Shown in pieces: positions 1-8,503 of a stretch of DNA of 64,000 bases. This DNA is from an uncultured cyanobacterium. Lineage in GTDB: Bacteria > Cyanobacteriota > Cyanobacteriia > Cyanobacteriales > Nostocaceae. The DNA is taken from positions 1-64,000 of the forward strand of contig CAINGU010000042.1 in assembly GCA_903848645.1 (NCBI GenBank), read 5' to 3'. The notes beneath the pieces are model-generated. The model worked only from the letters and a program-made list of their open reading frames with translations. It was not told the DNA's origin and made no database searches. Position numbers and translations under genes: made by a program. How positions within the stretch are numbered: position 1 is the stretch's first letter; every line of letters begins with the position of its first letter.

Positions 1-350
1 CATGTCAATCTGCTTTTTAAATTCCCATTCTAGTACTGCAGTACCACCAAACTCCGATTCTCAAGGCTCAGAGATGGGGTAATTACCTTTGTCATTACTT
101 CTGAATCTTGCAAAGAAGATATCTTTGAGTCTCAAATAATAAAAGTCATGTCAATCTGCTTTTTAAATTCCCATTCTAGTACTGCAGTACCACCAAACTC
201 CGATTCTCAAGGCTCAGAGATGGGGTAATTACCTTTGTCATTACTCCTGAACCTTGCAAAGAAGATATCTTTGAGTCTAAAATAATAAAAGTCATGTCAT
301 CTGCTTTTTGAATTCCCATTCTAGTACTGCAGTACCACCAAACTCCGATC
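1..350. repeat. 146-bp direct tandem repeat, about 2.4 copies
   Basis: Copies start at 1, 147 and 293. The first two are nearly identical and the third breaks off near 350. Each unit contains the perfect palindrome GTACTGCAGTAC (33-44, 179-190, 324-335). The window edge cuts the array, so more copies may lie upstream. No coding gene is supported inside it; a reverse-strand open frame over the repeats just follows the repeat. Function is unknown; a repeated small-RNA unit is only one possibility. Confidence 0.9.
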
Positions 351-611
351 TTCATGTTCAAAAAGCTCATGTTACCTATATCTATTTTAACTGCAAAAGA
401 AAGCGTGACTAGCTTCTATGGATATAATTTTGCATATATCGTAGGGAATATTTTTAGTAAATTTCGTTGATAATACAGCTAAAAAAAGCATTTGTTATGA
501 AAAAAGTCAGGCTAACGTGGTTTAAATCGTTGTAACTCCCATTCTTTAGCGATAACATGGAAATAAGTTTACTACAAGCTTTTCATTTCTCGTTTAGCTG
601 AAATTTTTTTT

Positions 612-878
612 ATGGAAATTCAATTAATCAATATCGGGTTTGGTAATATCGTCTCTGCTAATAGAGTCGTTGCCATCGTTAGTCCCGAATCTGCTCCCAT
701 TAAACGGATTATCACCGATGCTAGGGATAGAGGTCAACTGGTTGATGCTACCTATGGACGAAGGACTAGGGCTGTGATTATCACTGATTCTAGTCATGTG
801 ATTCTCTCTGCGATTCAGCCAGAAACTGTAGCCAATCGGTTTGTGATTTCCCGTGATCATCATGTTGTAGATAATTAA
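612..878 (+). CDS. RemA-like (DUF370) regulatory protein
   Basis: An 88-residue protein opening [12 protein letters not shown], with the DUF370/RemA pattern: a conserved N-terminal strand, SPESAPIKR near residues 24-32, and an [10 protein letters not shown] segment near 52-61. RemA in Bacillus is a small DNA-binding regulator of biofilm matrix genes; DUF370 proteins are widespread in cyanobacteria, where their role is less clear. The ATG start follows an A/T-rich stretch with no strong Shine-Dalgarno. The gene lies about 265 bp upstream of gmk on the same strand, a pairing common in bacteria. Family assignment is firm; target genes are unknown. Confidence 0.85.
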   Translation: MEIQLINIGFGNIVSANRVVAIVSPESAPIKRIITDARDRGQLVDATYGRRTRAVIITDSSHVILSAIQPETVANRFVISRDHHVVDN

Positions 879-1143
879 TCATCGGAATAGTTATCAACCC
901 AACTCTATTTGTACCATATCGGCCGTACCATGTGAATTAGACTGGTTTTCTGTCACCAGTGCTACAAATTCTTTAGTCTTGATGCTAATTTGAACAGTGA
1001 GGATGAGAGATGCCGCCGAAAAAGCTTATCTGTAGGTATTTGACCATCTAAAATCCCAAATTCAAAATGGTATTAGTTGTTTTAGCAGCTAAAACAAGAC
1101 TAAGGAATAATTTGTATTTATTAATTCACTCTTTTTACGGATA

Positions 1144-1740
1144 ATGCAAGTATTACCTATCTATAATGATGCAAATACGAAAGAATGTCCACCTCTGGGC
1201 AAGCTAATTGTTTTAACCGGTCCTAGTGGAGTCGGCAAAGGTACTTTAATGAATGAAATTCTCAAACGTTATCCAGAATTGCATTATTCAGTATCGGTAA
1301 CCACTCGTTCTCCACGTCCAGGAGAAATAAATGGTAAAAATTATAACTTTATCAGCCGTAACAAGTTTGAACAATTAGTTACTCAAGGTGAATTTTTGGA
1401 ATGGGCAGAATTTGCTGGTAACTGTTATGGTACGCCCCGTGAAGCTGTGCTGAATCAGATTCAGTCGGGTAAGTTGGTGGTGCTAGAAATTGAATTAGAA
1501 GGAGCGAGACAAATCCGTAATACTTTTCCTAGCGCCCTGAGTATTTTTATTTTGCCACCTTCATTTTCTGAATTAGAAACCCGTATCCGTGGACGCGGAC
1601 AAGACTCCGAGGAAGCGATTACTCGTCGGTTGCAACGTGCTGAAGAAGAAATTGCTGCTGCTAATGAATTTGATCTACGAATTATCAATGATGATTTTGA
1701 GCAAGCTTTAAATGAAATTGAAAAAGCTATCTTTGAATAA
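1144..1740 (+). CDS. gmk: guanylate kinase
   Basis: This cytoplasmic enzyme phosphorylates GMP to GDP with ATP in purine nucleotide metabolism. The 198-residue length fits the family, with a short N-terminal extension before the P-loop. The P-loop GPSGVGKGT lies near residues 27-35, the GMP-binding [11 protein letters not shown] segment follows at about 51-61, and the lid region holds [17 protein letters not shown]. It lies downstream of the RemA-like gene in the same orientation. No oddities are seen and identification is secure. Confidence 0.96.
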   Translation: MQVLPIYNDANTKECPPLGKLIVLTGPSGVGKGTLMNEILKRYPELHYSVSVTTRSPRPGEINGKNYNFISRNKFEQLVTQGEFLEWAEFAGNCYGTPREAVLNQIQSGKLVVLEIELEGARQIRNTFPSALSIFILPPSFSELETRIRGRGQDSEEAITRRLQRAEEEIAAANEFDLRIINDDFEQALNEIEKAIFE

Positions 1741-1750
1741 TTAAGTTTTT

Positions 1751-1797
1751 GGTAATTGGTAATTGGTAATTGGTAATTGGTAATTGGTAATTGGTAA
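1751..1797. repeat. heptamer tandem repeat (GGTAATT)n
   Basis: Six perfect copies of GGTAATT run from 1751 to 1792, followed by a decayed partial copy. They start 10 bp after the gmk stop. Short tandem heptamers (STRR) are typical of Nostocales genomes. A shorter related stretch occurs near 63722. Confidence 0.92.
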
Positions 1798-1892
1798 AAT
1801 TATCACTTACCTTTCAACTATGCCCTAACTTACTTGACTACTAGATCGGGGATATACAAGGTTTGAATATCTTAACCTAGTAGTATTGAAAC

Positions 1893-2231
1893 TTATCCAG
1901 GAGTTTTAACTTGACGTGCCATATCTAAAAAGGCATTCATATTGACTCCAGGACGACGACGGGGATTATTAGTAGGAATGAGATATTTAGTAGCAAAATT
2001 CGTTTCAGTTGCTACTGATACTTTAACTTTCACGGGTTCAGCCTTGGTAACTTTTGCTGCTACTGGTGCTGGTGCTGGTGCTGCTGCTGCTGGTGCTGCT
2101 GCTGCTGCTGCTGGTGCGGGAGTAGTATTAGCTTCTTCCTTTAGTTCCAAGTAGTAGCCATTGCCTTTTTTACCAAACAAGCCAGTAATAAAACCCACAA
2201 TACCCGCAATGAGATTTTTGATAAAGCCCAT
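1893..2231 (-). CDS. Ala/Pro-rich hypothetical protein with hydrophobic N terminus
   Basis: 112 residues. The N terminus (about residues 1-20) is hydrophobic and Gly/Phe-rich with a following GKK, resembling an amphipathic or membrane-associating segment. Residues about 37-60 are a low-complexity Ala/Pro tract. The C-terminal part (NNPRRRPGVNMNAFLDMARQ) looks conserved rather than random. Small proteins with this plan occur in cyanobacteria without an assigned function. It is convergent with gmk and divergent from the downstream lipase gene. The (GCT/GGT)n tract coding the Ala run is prone to slippage, so length may vary between strains. Confidence 0.7.
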   Translation of the reverse strand: MGFIKNLIAGIVGFITGLFGKKGNGYYLELKEEANTTPAPAAAAAAPAAAAPAPAPVAAKVTKAEPVKVKVSVATETNFATKYLIPTNNPRRRPGVNMNAFLDMARQVKTPG

Positions 2232-2577
2232 GAAAAATGCTCCTGGTTTGAATAATCTGGAATGTTACCGAAATTGTTAAAAATCACGGTGTAATATTAC
2301 ATTTGATTGCGCTACTTACTGTTAATTATTAGACTGACTATTTGCTAATTAAAAACCTATAATTACTGCTGGTAAGTATTTTCAGGTTTTTTATGTCTAA
2401 TAATGGTACATGATGGATAACACAAATTAATTATTAAATTTTATTATAACTATAGGATTATGAGAATTTATTTAATAAATCTTAATACTCTCCATTCAGT
2501 CCGAAAACTGGCACATTTTGTGTATTTTCGGTGACAATACTGAGTTATATTCTTGACAATCATAAAAAATTAAGATC
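2232..2577. other. divergent intergenic region, 346 bp
   Basis: An A/T-rich gap between two divergent genes that must contain promoters for both. No gene, RNA or clear operator is seen in it. Confidence 0.5.
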
Positions 2578-3240
2578 ATGACCACAAAACAGCAAAATCC
2601 CGTTTTATTAGTGCATGGTATTAATGATACTGGGGCGGTTTTCAATAAAATGGCGTTTTATCTCAGACAACGAGGTTTGTCTGTGTATACAGTGGATTTA
2701 GTCCCGAATAATGGTTCTGAGGTTTTGGATAAGTTAGCGCAGCACGTAGCTAATTATGTAGCTGCTACTTTTGAACCAGAACAACCACTGGATTTAGTTG
2801 GTTTTAGTATGGGGGGAATTGTCAGCCGTTATTATATTCAGCGGTTGGGGGGAATAGAAAGAGTACAGCGATTTATTACCATTTCTTCACCCCATAAAGG
2901 AACTATAGTTGCTTATGGTACTTGGCTGGCTGGGGCTGTGCAAATGCGTCCTGATAGTTCTTTTTTAGAAGATTTAAATTCAGATGTGCAGATGTTAAAG
3001 CAGTTGAATTTTACATCTATTTGGACTCCCTATGATTTGATGATTTTACCAGCAAAAAGTTCGCAACTGGGGATAGGAAAAGAAGTGAGTTTACCAGTGG
3101 TATTACATCCTTTAATGCTAACAGATGCTAGGACTTTAGGAATAGTTGCAGAGGCATTAACAGAACCAATTAATCTGTATCCCCAATCAGACTATGTTCA
3201 GAATTCGCAAAAATCGCCTCTGGATGGCGATAATATTTAA
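2578..3240 (+). CDS. alpha/beta-hydrolase, triacylglycerol lipase-like
   Basis: 220 residues. The N-terminal LLVHGINDTG is the oxyanion-hole region of lipases, and GFSMGG (residues about 75-80, nucleophile Ser77) is the nucleophile elbow. A run of Gly follows, then SRYYIQRLGG, as in the cyanobacterial lipase class 2/PGAP1-like group. No signal peptide is visible, so a cytoplasmic or membrane-peripheral enzyme is likely. Natural substrate is unknown. The 3' end overlaps the convergent VOC gene by 71 bp, so the two transcripts are partly antisense. Confidence 0.82.
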   Translation: MTTKQQNPVLLVHGINDTGAVFNKMAFYLRQRGLSVYTVDLVPNNGSEVLDKLAQHVANYVAATFEPEQPLDLVGFSMGGIVSRYYIQRLGGIERVQRFITISSPHKGTIVAYGTWLAGAVQMRPDSSFLEDLNSDVQMLKQLNFTSIWTPYDLMILPAKSSQLGIGKEVSLPVVLHPLMLTDARTLGIVAEALTEPINLYPQSDYVQNSQKSPLDGDNI

Positions 3241-3601
3241 ATTCTATTAAGTTATAAAAAGGGTCTTCTAAAAAGAAAGTGCGATGTTCTAGAAGAGATT
3301 CAGGAAAGCGGTATTTGGGTTCTTCTCGAAATTTTAAATCTTTGCTTTTTGCCCTTTCTAGTAATTCTTGCCAATCGTGATCAGCAGTAAAAATTAAACC
3401 AGAATGTCGCGGATAAATTGCTCTTTGAGGTGTTAGAATATCCTTGGTAACGTGGGCTACTAATTGATGTCCATAAAGGTTGAGAATTAAAGCATGGGGG
3501 TTTTCTCGTCCGGGTATGCAGCCTAAACCGTCAACATAAAAGGCTTTGGTTTGGGGGATATTGGAGACGGGGAAAGCGAGGTGAAATATGGTTTGGTTCA
3601 T
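3170..3601 (-). CDS. VOC (glyoxalase/bleomycin-resistance fold) family protein
   Basis: 143 residues beginning MNQTIFHLAFPVSNIPQTKAF, a typical opening of a vicinal-oxygen-chelate module. Potential metal ligands are His7 in the first strand, a His in the HSGLIF strand, and the Glu in the terminal NLIEFKYY. Members bind a divalent metal and act as dioxygenases, glyoxalases or isomerases; substrate cannot be deduced. The last 71 bp overlap the convergent lipase gene. Confidence 0.8.
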   Translation of the reverse strand: MNQTIFHLAFPVSNIPQTKAFYVDGLGCIPGRENPHALILNLYGHQLVAHVTKDILTPQRAIYPRHSGLIFTADHDWQELLERAKSKDLKFREEPKYRFPESLLEHRTFFLEDPFYNLIEFKYYRHPEAIFANSEHSLIGDTD

Positions 3602-3701
3602 GGTGGGGGTGGGTTGGAGAATAAAAGTAAGATTTAGTTAATTTCTCTGTAGGTTGATCATCAATTATAGTAAAATAATCAATAATTTCGAGTTTGATGT
3701 T

Positions 3702-4391
3702 ATGGGTAATGAAATATTTAGAGATCGTCTGAACCGCAAAATTGAGAAGTTCATATTGGAGGCTCAGGACTGTATAAAATTAGAGCATAATGGAATGGCT
3801 GGTAACGTTCGTGAAATCTTGGTTCAAGAACTTCTGCTTCCACTGCTTCCAGAAGGTATTCACATTGGAAGTGGTAAAGTCACTGACTCAAGTGGCAACT
3901 TATCTTCACAATCTGATATCATCATCTACGACAGGCGAACAGTACCACCTATTCTCTATGATGATAAGCAGGGTGTATTTCCCATTGAAAGCGTTTATTA
4001 TGTCATAGAAATAAAAACTAATTTAACAAAGAAAGAGTTTGACAAGTCTATTCAAAATGGGCAAAAGCTACGATCCCTGAAAGGAGTACAACCTCATTCA
4101 GCCCTCTTTGCTTTCAACTCTAATCTGAAGGATTCAAAAGATTCGGATCGCTTTATTCAAACACAGAAAGATATGCTTGTTCCACTTCCAATCAATATCT
4201 TCTGTGTTGTGGGTAAAGAATATGGTTTTTGGGATAAAGTTTGGAAGATTCTTCCTGATACGGACAATAATATTGTCATTGTATCGTTTTTAGTCGGAAT
4301 AATAAATACTCTTGTGAAAGCCAGACATTTCTATCAACCCAGTATTGATCCAGGTTGGTACTTCTTCCCCGGATATGATCCATTTTTATAG
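3702..4391 (+). CDS. DUF6602-type protein, restriction-nuclease-like fold
   Basis: 229 residues from the ATG at 3702; the same frame can be extended 16 codons to a TTG at 3654, but the ATG better fits where similarity should begin. The core has the order expected of a PD-(D/E)XK nuclease: an early Glu in the NVREILVQELL helix, SQSDIIIYDR (Asp), then ESVYYVIEIKTN (ExK). DUF6602 proteins with this pattern are often found near defence or restriction genes. Nothing here identifies a partner, so it is best called a nuclease-like protein of unknown role. Confidence 0.65.
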   Translation: MGNEIFRDRLNRKIEKFILEAQDCIKLEHNGMAGNVREILVQELLLPLLPEGIHIGSGKVTDSSGNLSSQSDIIIYDRRTVPPILYDDKQGVFPIESVYYVIEIKTNLTKKEFDKSIQNGQKLRSLKGVQPHSALFAFNSNLKDSKDSDRFIQTQKDMLVPLPINIFCVVGKEYGFWDKVWKILPDTDNNIVIVSFLVGIINTLVKARHFYQPSIDPGWYFFPGYDPFL

Positions 4392-4671
4392 TCACCCATA
4401 GCAAATAAACTGACTATTATGGTTATATCTGTAACTAATGCGATCGCTCATCCTGTGCCAACGAACTTGATTGTAAAGCGATCGCATCCTCAGAAACAAT
4501 TAACTTGATTAGGGACTTGACGAAATCATCAAGATGTACTATATTAAAACCATAGGATGCAGCAGACATGATTTAGGCGTTGAAAGATAGTCTAAACATG
4601 ACATCCCGTTACCCTTGTGGTCGAGGAATTCCGGTAAAGACGTTCTGAATACCAAAAATTTATTTTTGGCG
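4392..4671 (+). other. intergenic region, possible small RNA
   Basis: No protein gene is seen. Two HIP1 octamers lie near 4440 and 4478. Beyond about 4560 the base composition is more balanced and there is a short inverted repeat (4652-4669, CCAAAAAT/ATTTTTGG) directly before a terminator-like hairpin. That layout fits a small RNA ending at about 4692, but no known RNA family was recognised. Confidence 0.25.
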
Positions 4672-4692
4672 AAAGCTCCTTAAGGAGCTTTT
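4672..4692 (+). terminator. rho-independent terminator-like hairpin
   Basis: AAAGCTCCTTAAGGAGCTTTT is a near-perfect palindrome ending in T residues. Being symmetrical, it could serve the plus-strand transcript from the left and the minus-strand gene ending at 4698. Confidence 0.6.
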
Positions 4693-4697
4693 GTTAT

Positions 4698-5261
4698 TTA
4701 GGGAGTTGGTAGTTTTTTGTTATTGAATAAGTTTTTGGCTATAACGAAAAAGCGAACTTTTTCTACTTTATCTATATCATCATCTAGAGGGTATGAGCTT
4801 AGTACGTGTAATCTCAACTTCTTACATTCTTTGAATACCCTAAATACAACAAAATAATCAACTTTAATACCATTAGAATCTAAAACTTTAACAGAAGCAT
4901 AGTTTTTATACCCAGCATGACAGACTAAAGTTGTTTTGTCAGCCAGTGACTTAACAATACTGGGTAATTGCTTTGAGAGGTGGTATCTTTCAAAATTGAA
5001 TGGTCTGGACTCTTTTTTATTTGAGTCATGATACATCAATAACTCTAATTCTTCGCTAGTAAGGTTTTCCGATTTACCAGTGAAGCAGTGTGAGCTATAT
5101 GTCACTATAAACCTATATGTAAATGGGTTATTTTCGTCTGTTTCGTCAGTATATTCAACGCGGTGAACATCTAAATGTGATAAGTCGTAAACCTGTCCAT
5201 TGAATGTGAAATTTCTCCAGCGTTTAACTTCTGTTTTAACGGTATTAAAATCTTTACTCAT
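4698..5261 (-). CDS. hypothetical protein
   Basis: 187 residues from the ATG at 5261; the frame extends to a TTG at 5279, but the ATG is preferred. I do not recognise the family. The sequence is hydrophilic with no signal peptide or membrane segment. It has a YDLSHLDVHRVEY segment near the N terminus, and a C-terminal basic strand-helix (KVRFFVIAKNLFNNKKL). Codon use and composition resemble neighbours. It is divergent from the small antitoxin-like gene at 5362. Confidence 0.55.
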   Translation of the reverse strand: MSKDFNTVKTEVKRWRNFTFNGQVYDLSHLDVHRVEYTDETDENNPFTYRFIVTYSSHCFTGKSENLTSEELELLMYHDSNKKESRPFNFERYHLSKQLPSIVKSLADKTTLVCHAGYKNYASVKVLDSNGIKVDYFVVFRVFKECKKLRLHVLSSYPLDDDIDKVEKVRFFVIAKNLFNNKKLPTP

Positions 5262-5361
5262 TAGTTGATATAATTGCAAATTATTTATACAATACCGTTA
5301 AGTGGTTTTGTGTAGCAATATATTAAGATCAAATAGTGCTATATATTTAGAGATGATTATT

Positions 5362-5619
5362 ATGACGTTACATGAACTTCAAGATCAAGCACTAAAATTA
5401 TCTGTCGAAGAACGTTTACAATTAATCAATATTTTAACTCGCTCTCTCTTACTAAAAACACATTCAGCCACAAAATCAAAAGGTTTAGCTGCAAGTTTAA
5501 TTGGTATTGCCAAAACAGACACACCACCACCTACAGATGAAGAGGTGAAAGCTTTATTACATGAAGACAGACACGATATTTTACACCCTCCTACAAAATC
5601 TCCCCAGCGTCTTATTTGA
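5362..5619 (+). CDS. small antitoxin-like protein (addiction-module type N terminus)
   Basis: 85 residues from the ATG at 5362. The opening TLHELQDQALKLSVEERLQL resembles small cyanobacterial proteins with the 'LS.EERLQLI..L..SL' helix annotated as addiction-module components. The C-terminal part (TPPPTDEEVKALLHEDR) is acidic. Its last 59 bp overlap the start of the Rpn-like gene in another frame, suggesting translational coupling. Role in a toxin-antitoxin pair is inferred from family and overlap only. Confidence 0.55.
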   Translation: MTLHELQDQALKLSVEERLQLINILTRSLLLKTHSATKSKGLAASLIGIAKTDTPPPTDEEVKALLHEDRHDILHPPTKSPQRLI

Positions 5620-6337
5620 ACTGCTGGAAAAACCACCCCAACTAGCTGCACACTACGAATTTTCATCAGTCGAAATCAAGGAACTAGCACGTCGCATAGA
5701 TGGTGTATTTCTACCCAAAGTTGAGTACCCAGAAGATCCGATTTATTTTGTCGAAGTTCAATTTCAAGATGATGATAATTTATACTGGCGATTAATTACC
5801 GAAGTATTTTTGTATTTAAATCAGTATAAACCTGATAAAAAATGGCAAGCTGTAGTATTGTGGGCTAAACGGAGTCTTGATCCTGGTATTCCCTTTGCAT
5901 ATCAAACTTCACTAGCTGCGGGACAAATTCACGTAGTTTATTTGGATGAATTAACTGATACATCAAATTCAATTGGTTTAGGAATTATTCAATTAGTAGT
6001 TGCGCCTGAAGATGAAGCAATACAAACAGCAAGAAGTTTAATTAATTTAGTACAACAAGCAGATGCGGCAAACAGTCGTTATCTTTTAGAATTAGTAGAA
6101 AGGATGCTAATTTATAAGTTTTCCACCTATAGCCGTCAGGAGTTAGAAGCGATGTTTGGATTAACAGAATGGCGACAAACTCGATTTTATCAAGAAGTTA
6201 AGGAAGAAACTAAGTTAGAAACAATTCCTCGTCTTTTAAAAATGGGTTTGAGTGTAGAACAAATTGCCGAAGCACTGGAATTAGATATTGAAATAGTGCA
6301 ACAAGCTATGAAAACACAAGGTGTCAAAGAGTCTTAA
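5561..6337 (+). CDS. Rpn/DUF2887-family nuclease-like protein
   Basis: 258 residues, opening MKTDTIFYTLLQNLPSVLF. The N-terminal half has the PD-(D/E)XK signature of the Rpn/transposase_31-like group: RRIDGVFLP (Asp) followed by PIYFVEVQFQDD (ExQ). The C-terminal third ends in an amphipathic helix with MGLSVEQIAEALEL, a helix-turn-helix-like 'IA..L.L' repeat typical of these proteins. Rpn proteins are DNA endonucleases that stimulate recombination; cyanobacteria carry many copies and their natural role is uncertain. The start overlaps the upstream small gene, and a partial duplicate of the 3' end follows at once. Confidence 0.8.
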   Translation: MKTDTIFYTLLQNLPSVLFELLEKPPQLAAHYEFSSVEIKELARRIDGVFLPKVEYPEDPIYFVEVQFQDDDNLYWRLITEVFLYLNQYKPDKKWQAVVLWAKRSLDPGIPFAYQTSLAAGQIHVVYLDELTDTSNSIGLGIIQLVVAPEDEAIQTARSLINLVQQADAANSRYLLELVERMLIYKFSTYSRQELEAMFGLTEWRQTRFYQEVKEETKLETIPRLLKMGLSVEQIAEALELDIEIVQQAMKTQGVKES

Positions 6338-6576
6338 TTTACAAGTTTTCCACCTATACCCGTCAGGAGTTAGAAACAATGTTTGGATTAACAGAATGGC
6401 GACAAACTCGATTTTATCAAGAAGTTCAGGAAGAAGTTCAGGAAGAAACTAAGTTAGAAGCAATTCCTCGTCTTTGGAAAATGGGTTTGAGTGTAGAACA
6501 AATTGCCGAAGCCCTAGAATTAAAAATTGAAGTAGTTCAACAAGCTATGGAAAAGCAAGGGAGAAAGGAATCTTAA
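6338..6576 (+). pseudogene. tandem-duplicated 3' fragment of the Rpn/DUF2887 gene
   Basis: About 235 bp directly repeat the 3' end of the preceding gene at an offset of 227 bp: the ACAAGTTTTCC start at 6341 matches 6114 upstream. An internal ATG at 6379 gives a 65-residue frame covering only the C-terminal helices. This copy contains an extra in-frame 12-bp duplication (EEVQ). Nuclease residues are absent, so it is a remnant or at most a small C-terminal-domain protein. Confidence 0.75.
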
Positions 6577-6649
6577 TATTAATGTGGTAAAAGAGGATAA
6601 AATCATTTTATTAGCATAAAAACCTGAAAATACTCATAATTTATCACAG

Positions 6650-7408
6650 ATGTTATCTCTAATTGATTCTATTAATCCCTGGTTAATGGGAGTAGGCTTA
6701 AATGCAATTTTACTAGGAATAGTCGCAATTATTCCCAAAAAGTTGCTCACTCCGGCAGGTATACTTAATGCTGGGTTATTAGGAATTATCATTTGGGGAA
6801 CACTAGGTTGGCAAGGATATCTAGTGGTAGTGTTTTATTTTCTTGTCGGTTCTGGGGTAACACGCATTGGTATGGCAGAAAAAGAAGCTGCCGGAATTGC
6901 GGAAAAACGCGCCGGTGCAAGAGGTCCAGAAAACGTTTGGGGTTCAGCATTAATAGCGGCTTTGTGTGCTTTGGGAGTGTTGTTTTTACCTGATTTTAAA
7001 TATTTATTATGTTTGGGTTATGTTGCCAGTTTTAGTACCAAACTATCTGATACGACGGCTAGTGAAGTGGGTAAAGCTTATGGTAAAAGCACCTTTTTAA
7101 TTACGACATTGCAACCAGTTCCGAGAGGGACAGAAGGGGCAGTCAGTTTAGAAGGAACTTTAGCTGGTATGGTAGCATCAATAGCGATCGCACTTATTGG
7201 TTGGGGAGTAAATTTAATTAATCCCCTCGGTATTGTTTGGAGTATTCTAGCAGCATTTATCGCTACAAATCTAGAAAGTGTTATTGGTGCAACTTTGCAA
7301 TCTAAATATACTTGGCTTACTAATGAAATTGTCAATGTTTTTAATACCCTGATTGGTGCAACTGCGGCGATACTATTGGCATTAATTTATCAAAGTATCT
7401 TTGTTTAA
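6650..7408 (+). CDS. DUF92 membrane protein, VTE6/phytyl-phosphate kinase-like
   Basis: 252 residues, strongly hydrophobic, with about six membrane segments. The conserved block 'AEKRAGARGPENVWGSA' and the later 'FSTKLSDTTASEVGKAYGK' are hallmarks of the DUF92/TIGR00297 family, which includes plant and cyanobacterial VTE6 phytyl-phosphate kinases of the tocopherol/phytol-salvage route. The short loop with TTLQPVPRGTEGAVSLEGT is also family-typical. It stands alone on the plus strand, followed by a terminator-like hairpin. Kinase function is inferred from family. Confidence 0.85.
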   Translation: MLSLIDSINPWLMGVGLNAILLGIVAIIPKKLLTPAGILNAGLLGIIIWGTLGWQGYLVVVFYFLVGSGVTRIGMAEKEAAGIAEKRAGARGPENVWGSALIAALCALGVLFLPDFKYLLCLGYVASFSTKLSDTTASEVGKAYGKSTFLITTLQPVPRGTEGAVSLEGTLAGMVASIAIALIGWGVNLINPLGIVWSILAAFIATNLESVIGATLQSKYTWLTNEIVNVFNTLIGATAAILLALIYQSIFV

Positions 7409-7437
7409 CTATTGACTAAAATCAAAATCTTGGTAGG

Positions 7438-7477
7438 TTGGGTTGACGCAAGGAAACCCAACATAATTATTTTTTTT
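7438..7477 (+). terminator. TTGGGTT hairpin with T-run (dispersed repeat)
   Basis: TTGGGTT-9 nt-AACCCAA (7438-7461) is followed by a T-rich run to 7477. The same hairpin with the same loop recurs at 45155-45178, and variants occur at 58150 and 60301. It is both a dispersed repeat and a plausible terminator. The rest of the 7409-7712 gap holds only a degraded copy of the CCCCGACTTCTT hairpin (about 7549-7582). Confidence 0.6.
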
Positions 7478-7712
7478 GATATTTGTCATACTGCTTACAG
7501 ATTTTAAAATAATTATAAAATAAAATCATTTAGTTCATTTTAAGAAATAGATTCCCGACTTCTCTGAGAGGTTGTGTATCTGGTAGCTACTTATTAATTA
7601 CATATTTAATTTATCGAATCTTTATTATTCCTAAATATCATTCCCTACTGTTTTCTCTATTATTTAATGGAAAGACTTATAGATGTGTTAGTTTTATTCT
7701 CAAAATTACTTC

Positions 7713-8471
7713 ATGGAATCTTCATCTTTTCTAACTGTAAATGACCAAAAAATTGCCCTATCTGAAGTAGTTAAATATCTACAAATATCAGGTAAACTGG
7801 GAAATTTTATTAGTGATGTGTTGCGTCAACACGTAATTGAACAAGAAATTAAAAACAGAACAGATATTGAGATTAGTTCGGCATTAATTGAACAGACAAT
7901 TATTGATTTTCGCCTCAAAAATCAACTAACTGATGCACAAAAGTTTCAAGAATGGCTAACAAGCAATGGTACAGATTATACAACTTTTCATACATCTATT
8001 ACCTTTAGCTTTCAATTAGAAAAACTTAAAGTATTAGTCACAGAATCCAAATTACCAGAATACTTTATTGAACGAAAGATTTACTTAGATAGAGTTGTAC
8101 TTTCGCGGATTTTAGTTGATAGTCGAGAATTAGCAGAAGAACTACAAACTCAAATTGAAGAAGGAAGTAGTTTTGAACAACTAGCAAAAGAGTATTCTTT
8201 GGCAGATGAACGATTATTTAATGGCATGATGGGACCAATTAGTCGGGGAACTATACCGGATATTTTGCGTGCGGCTGTAGACGCAACTAGCCCCGGAGAA
8301 TTGATCAATCCCATCGAAATAGAAGGACGTTTTGCTTTATTTAGATTAGAACAAATTCTCCCAGCATCTTTAGAAGATCCTCAATTACAACAATCACTAA
8401 AAAATGAGTTATTTGAGAAATGGCTAGGGGATAAAATTCAAAATCTGGCAGTCAAAATCCAAGTTAATTAA
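7713..8471 (+). CDS. PpiC/SurA-type peptidyl-prolyl isomerase
   Basis: 252 residues. The N-terminal half is a SurA-like helical region (LTVNDQKIALSEVVKYL; FRLKNQLTDAQKFQEWL). Residues about 130-230 form a parvulin-like domain, with the typical 'SFEQLAKEYSLADERLFNGMMGPISRGTIP' order and a late 'GELINPIEIEGRFALFRLEQI'. No signal peptide is visible. It ends 32 bp before an ABC exporter gene. PpiC-like proteins beside such exporters are common in cyanobacteria, and may assist folding or hand-over of the exported substrate. Confidence 0.82.
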   Translation: MESSSFLTVNDQKIALSEVVKYLQISGKLGNFISDVLRQHVIEQEIKNRTDIEISSALIEQTIIDFRLKNQLTDAQKFQEWLTSNGTDYTTFHTSITFSFQLEKLKVLVTESKLPEYFIERKIYLDRVVLSRILVDSRELAEELQTQIEEGSSFEQLAKEYSLADERLFNGMMGPISRGTIPDILRAAVDATSPGELINPIEIEGRFALFRLEQILPASLEDPQLQQSLKNELFEKWLGDKIQNLAVKIQVN

Positions 8472-8503
8472 ATCATCTCAATAATCAATTTTAACGAATA
8501 AAT

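Noticed and set aside
1..350. CRISPR array
   Set aside because: The 146-bp units repeat as a whole, with no alternating short repeat and unique spacer.
176..370. Reverse-strand ORF of 64 codons across the tandem repeat
   Set aside because: It only reflects the repeat; no family, no ribosome-binding site, and the frame follows repeat copies.
1942..2154. Plus-strand Gly/Ala-rich ORF
   Set aside because: Mirror of the Ala/Pro-coding tract of the minus-strand gene 1893-2231.
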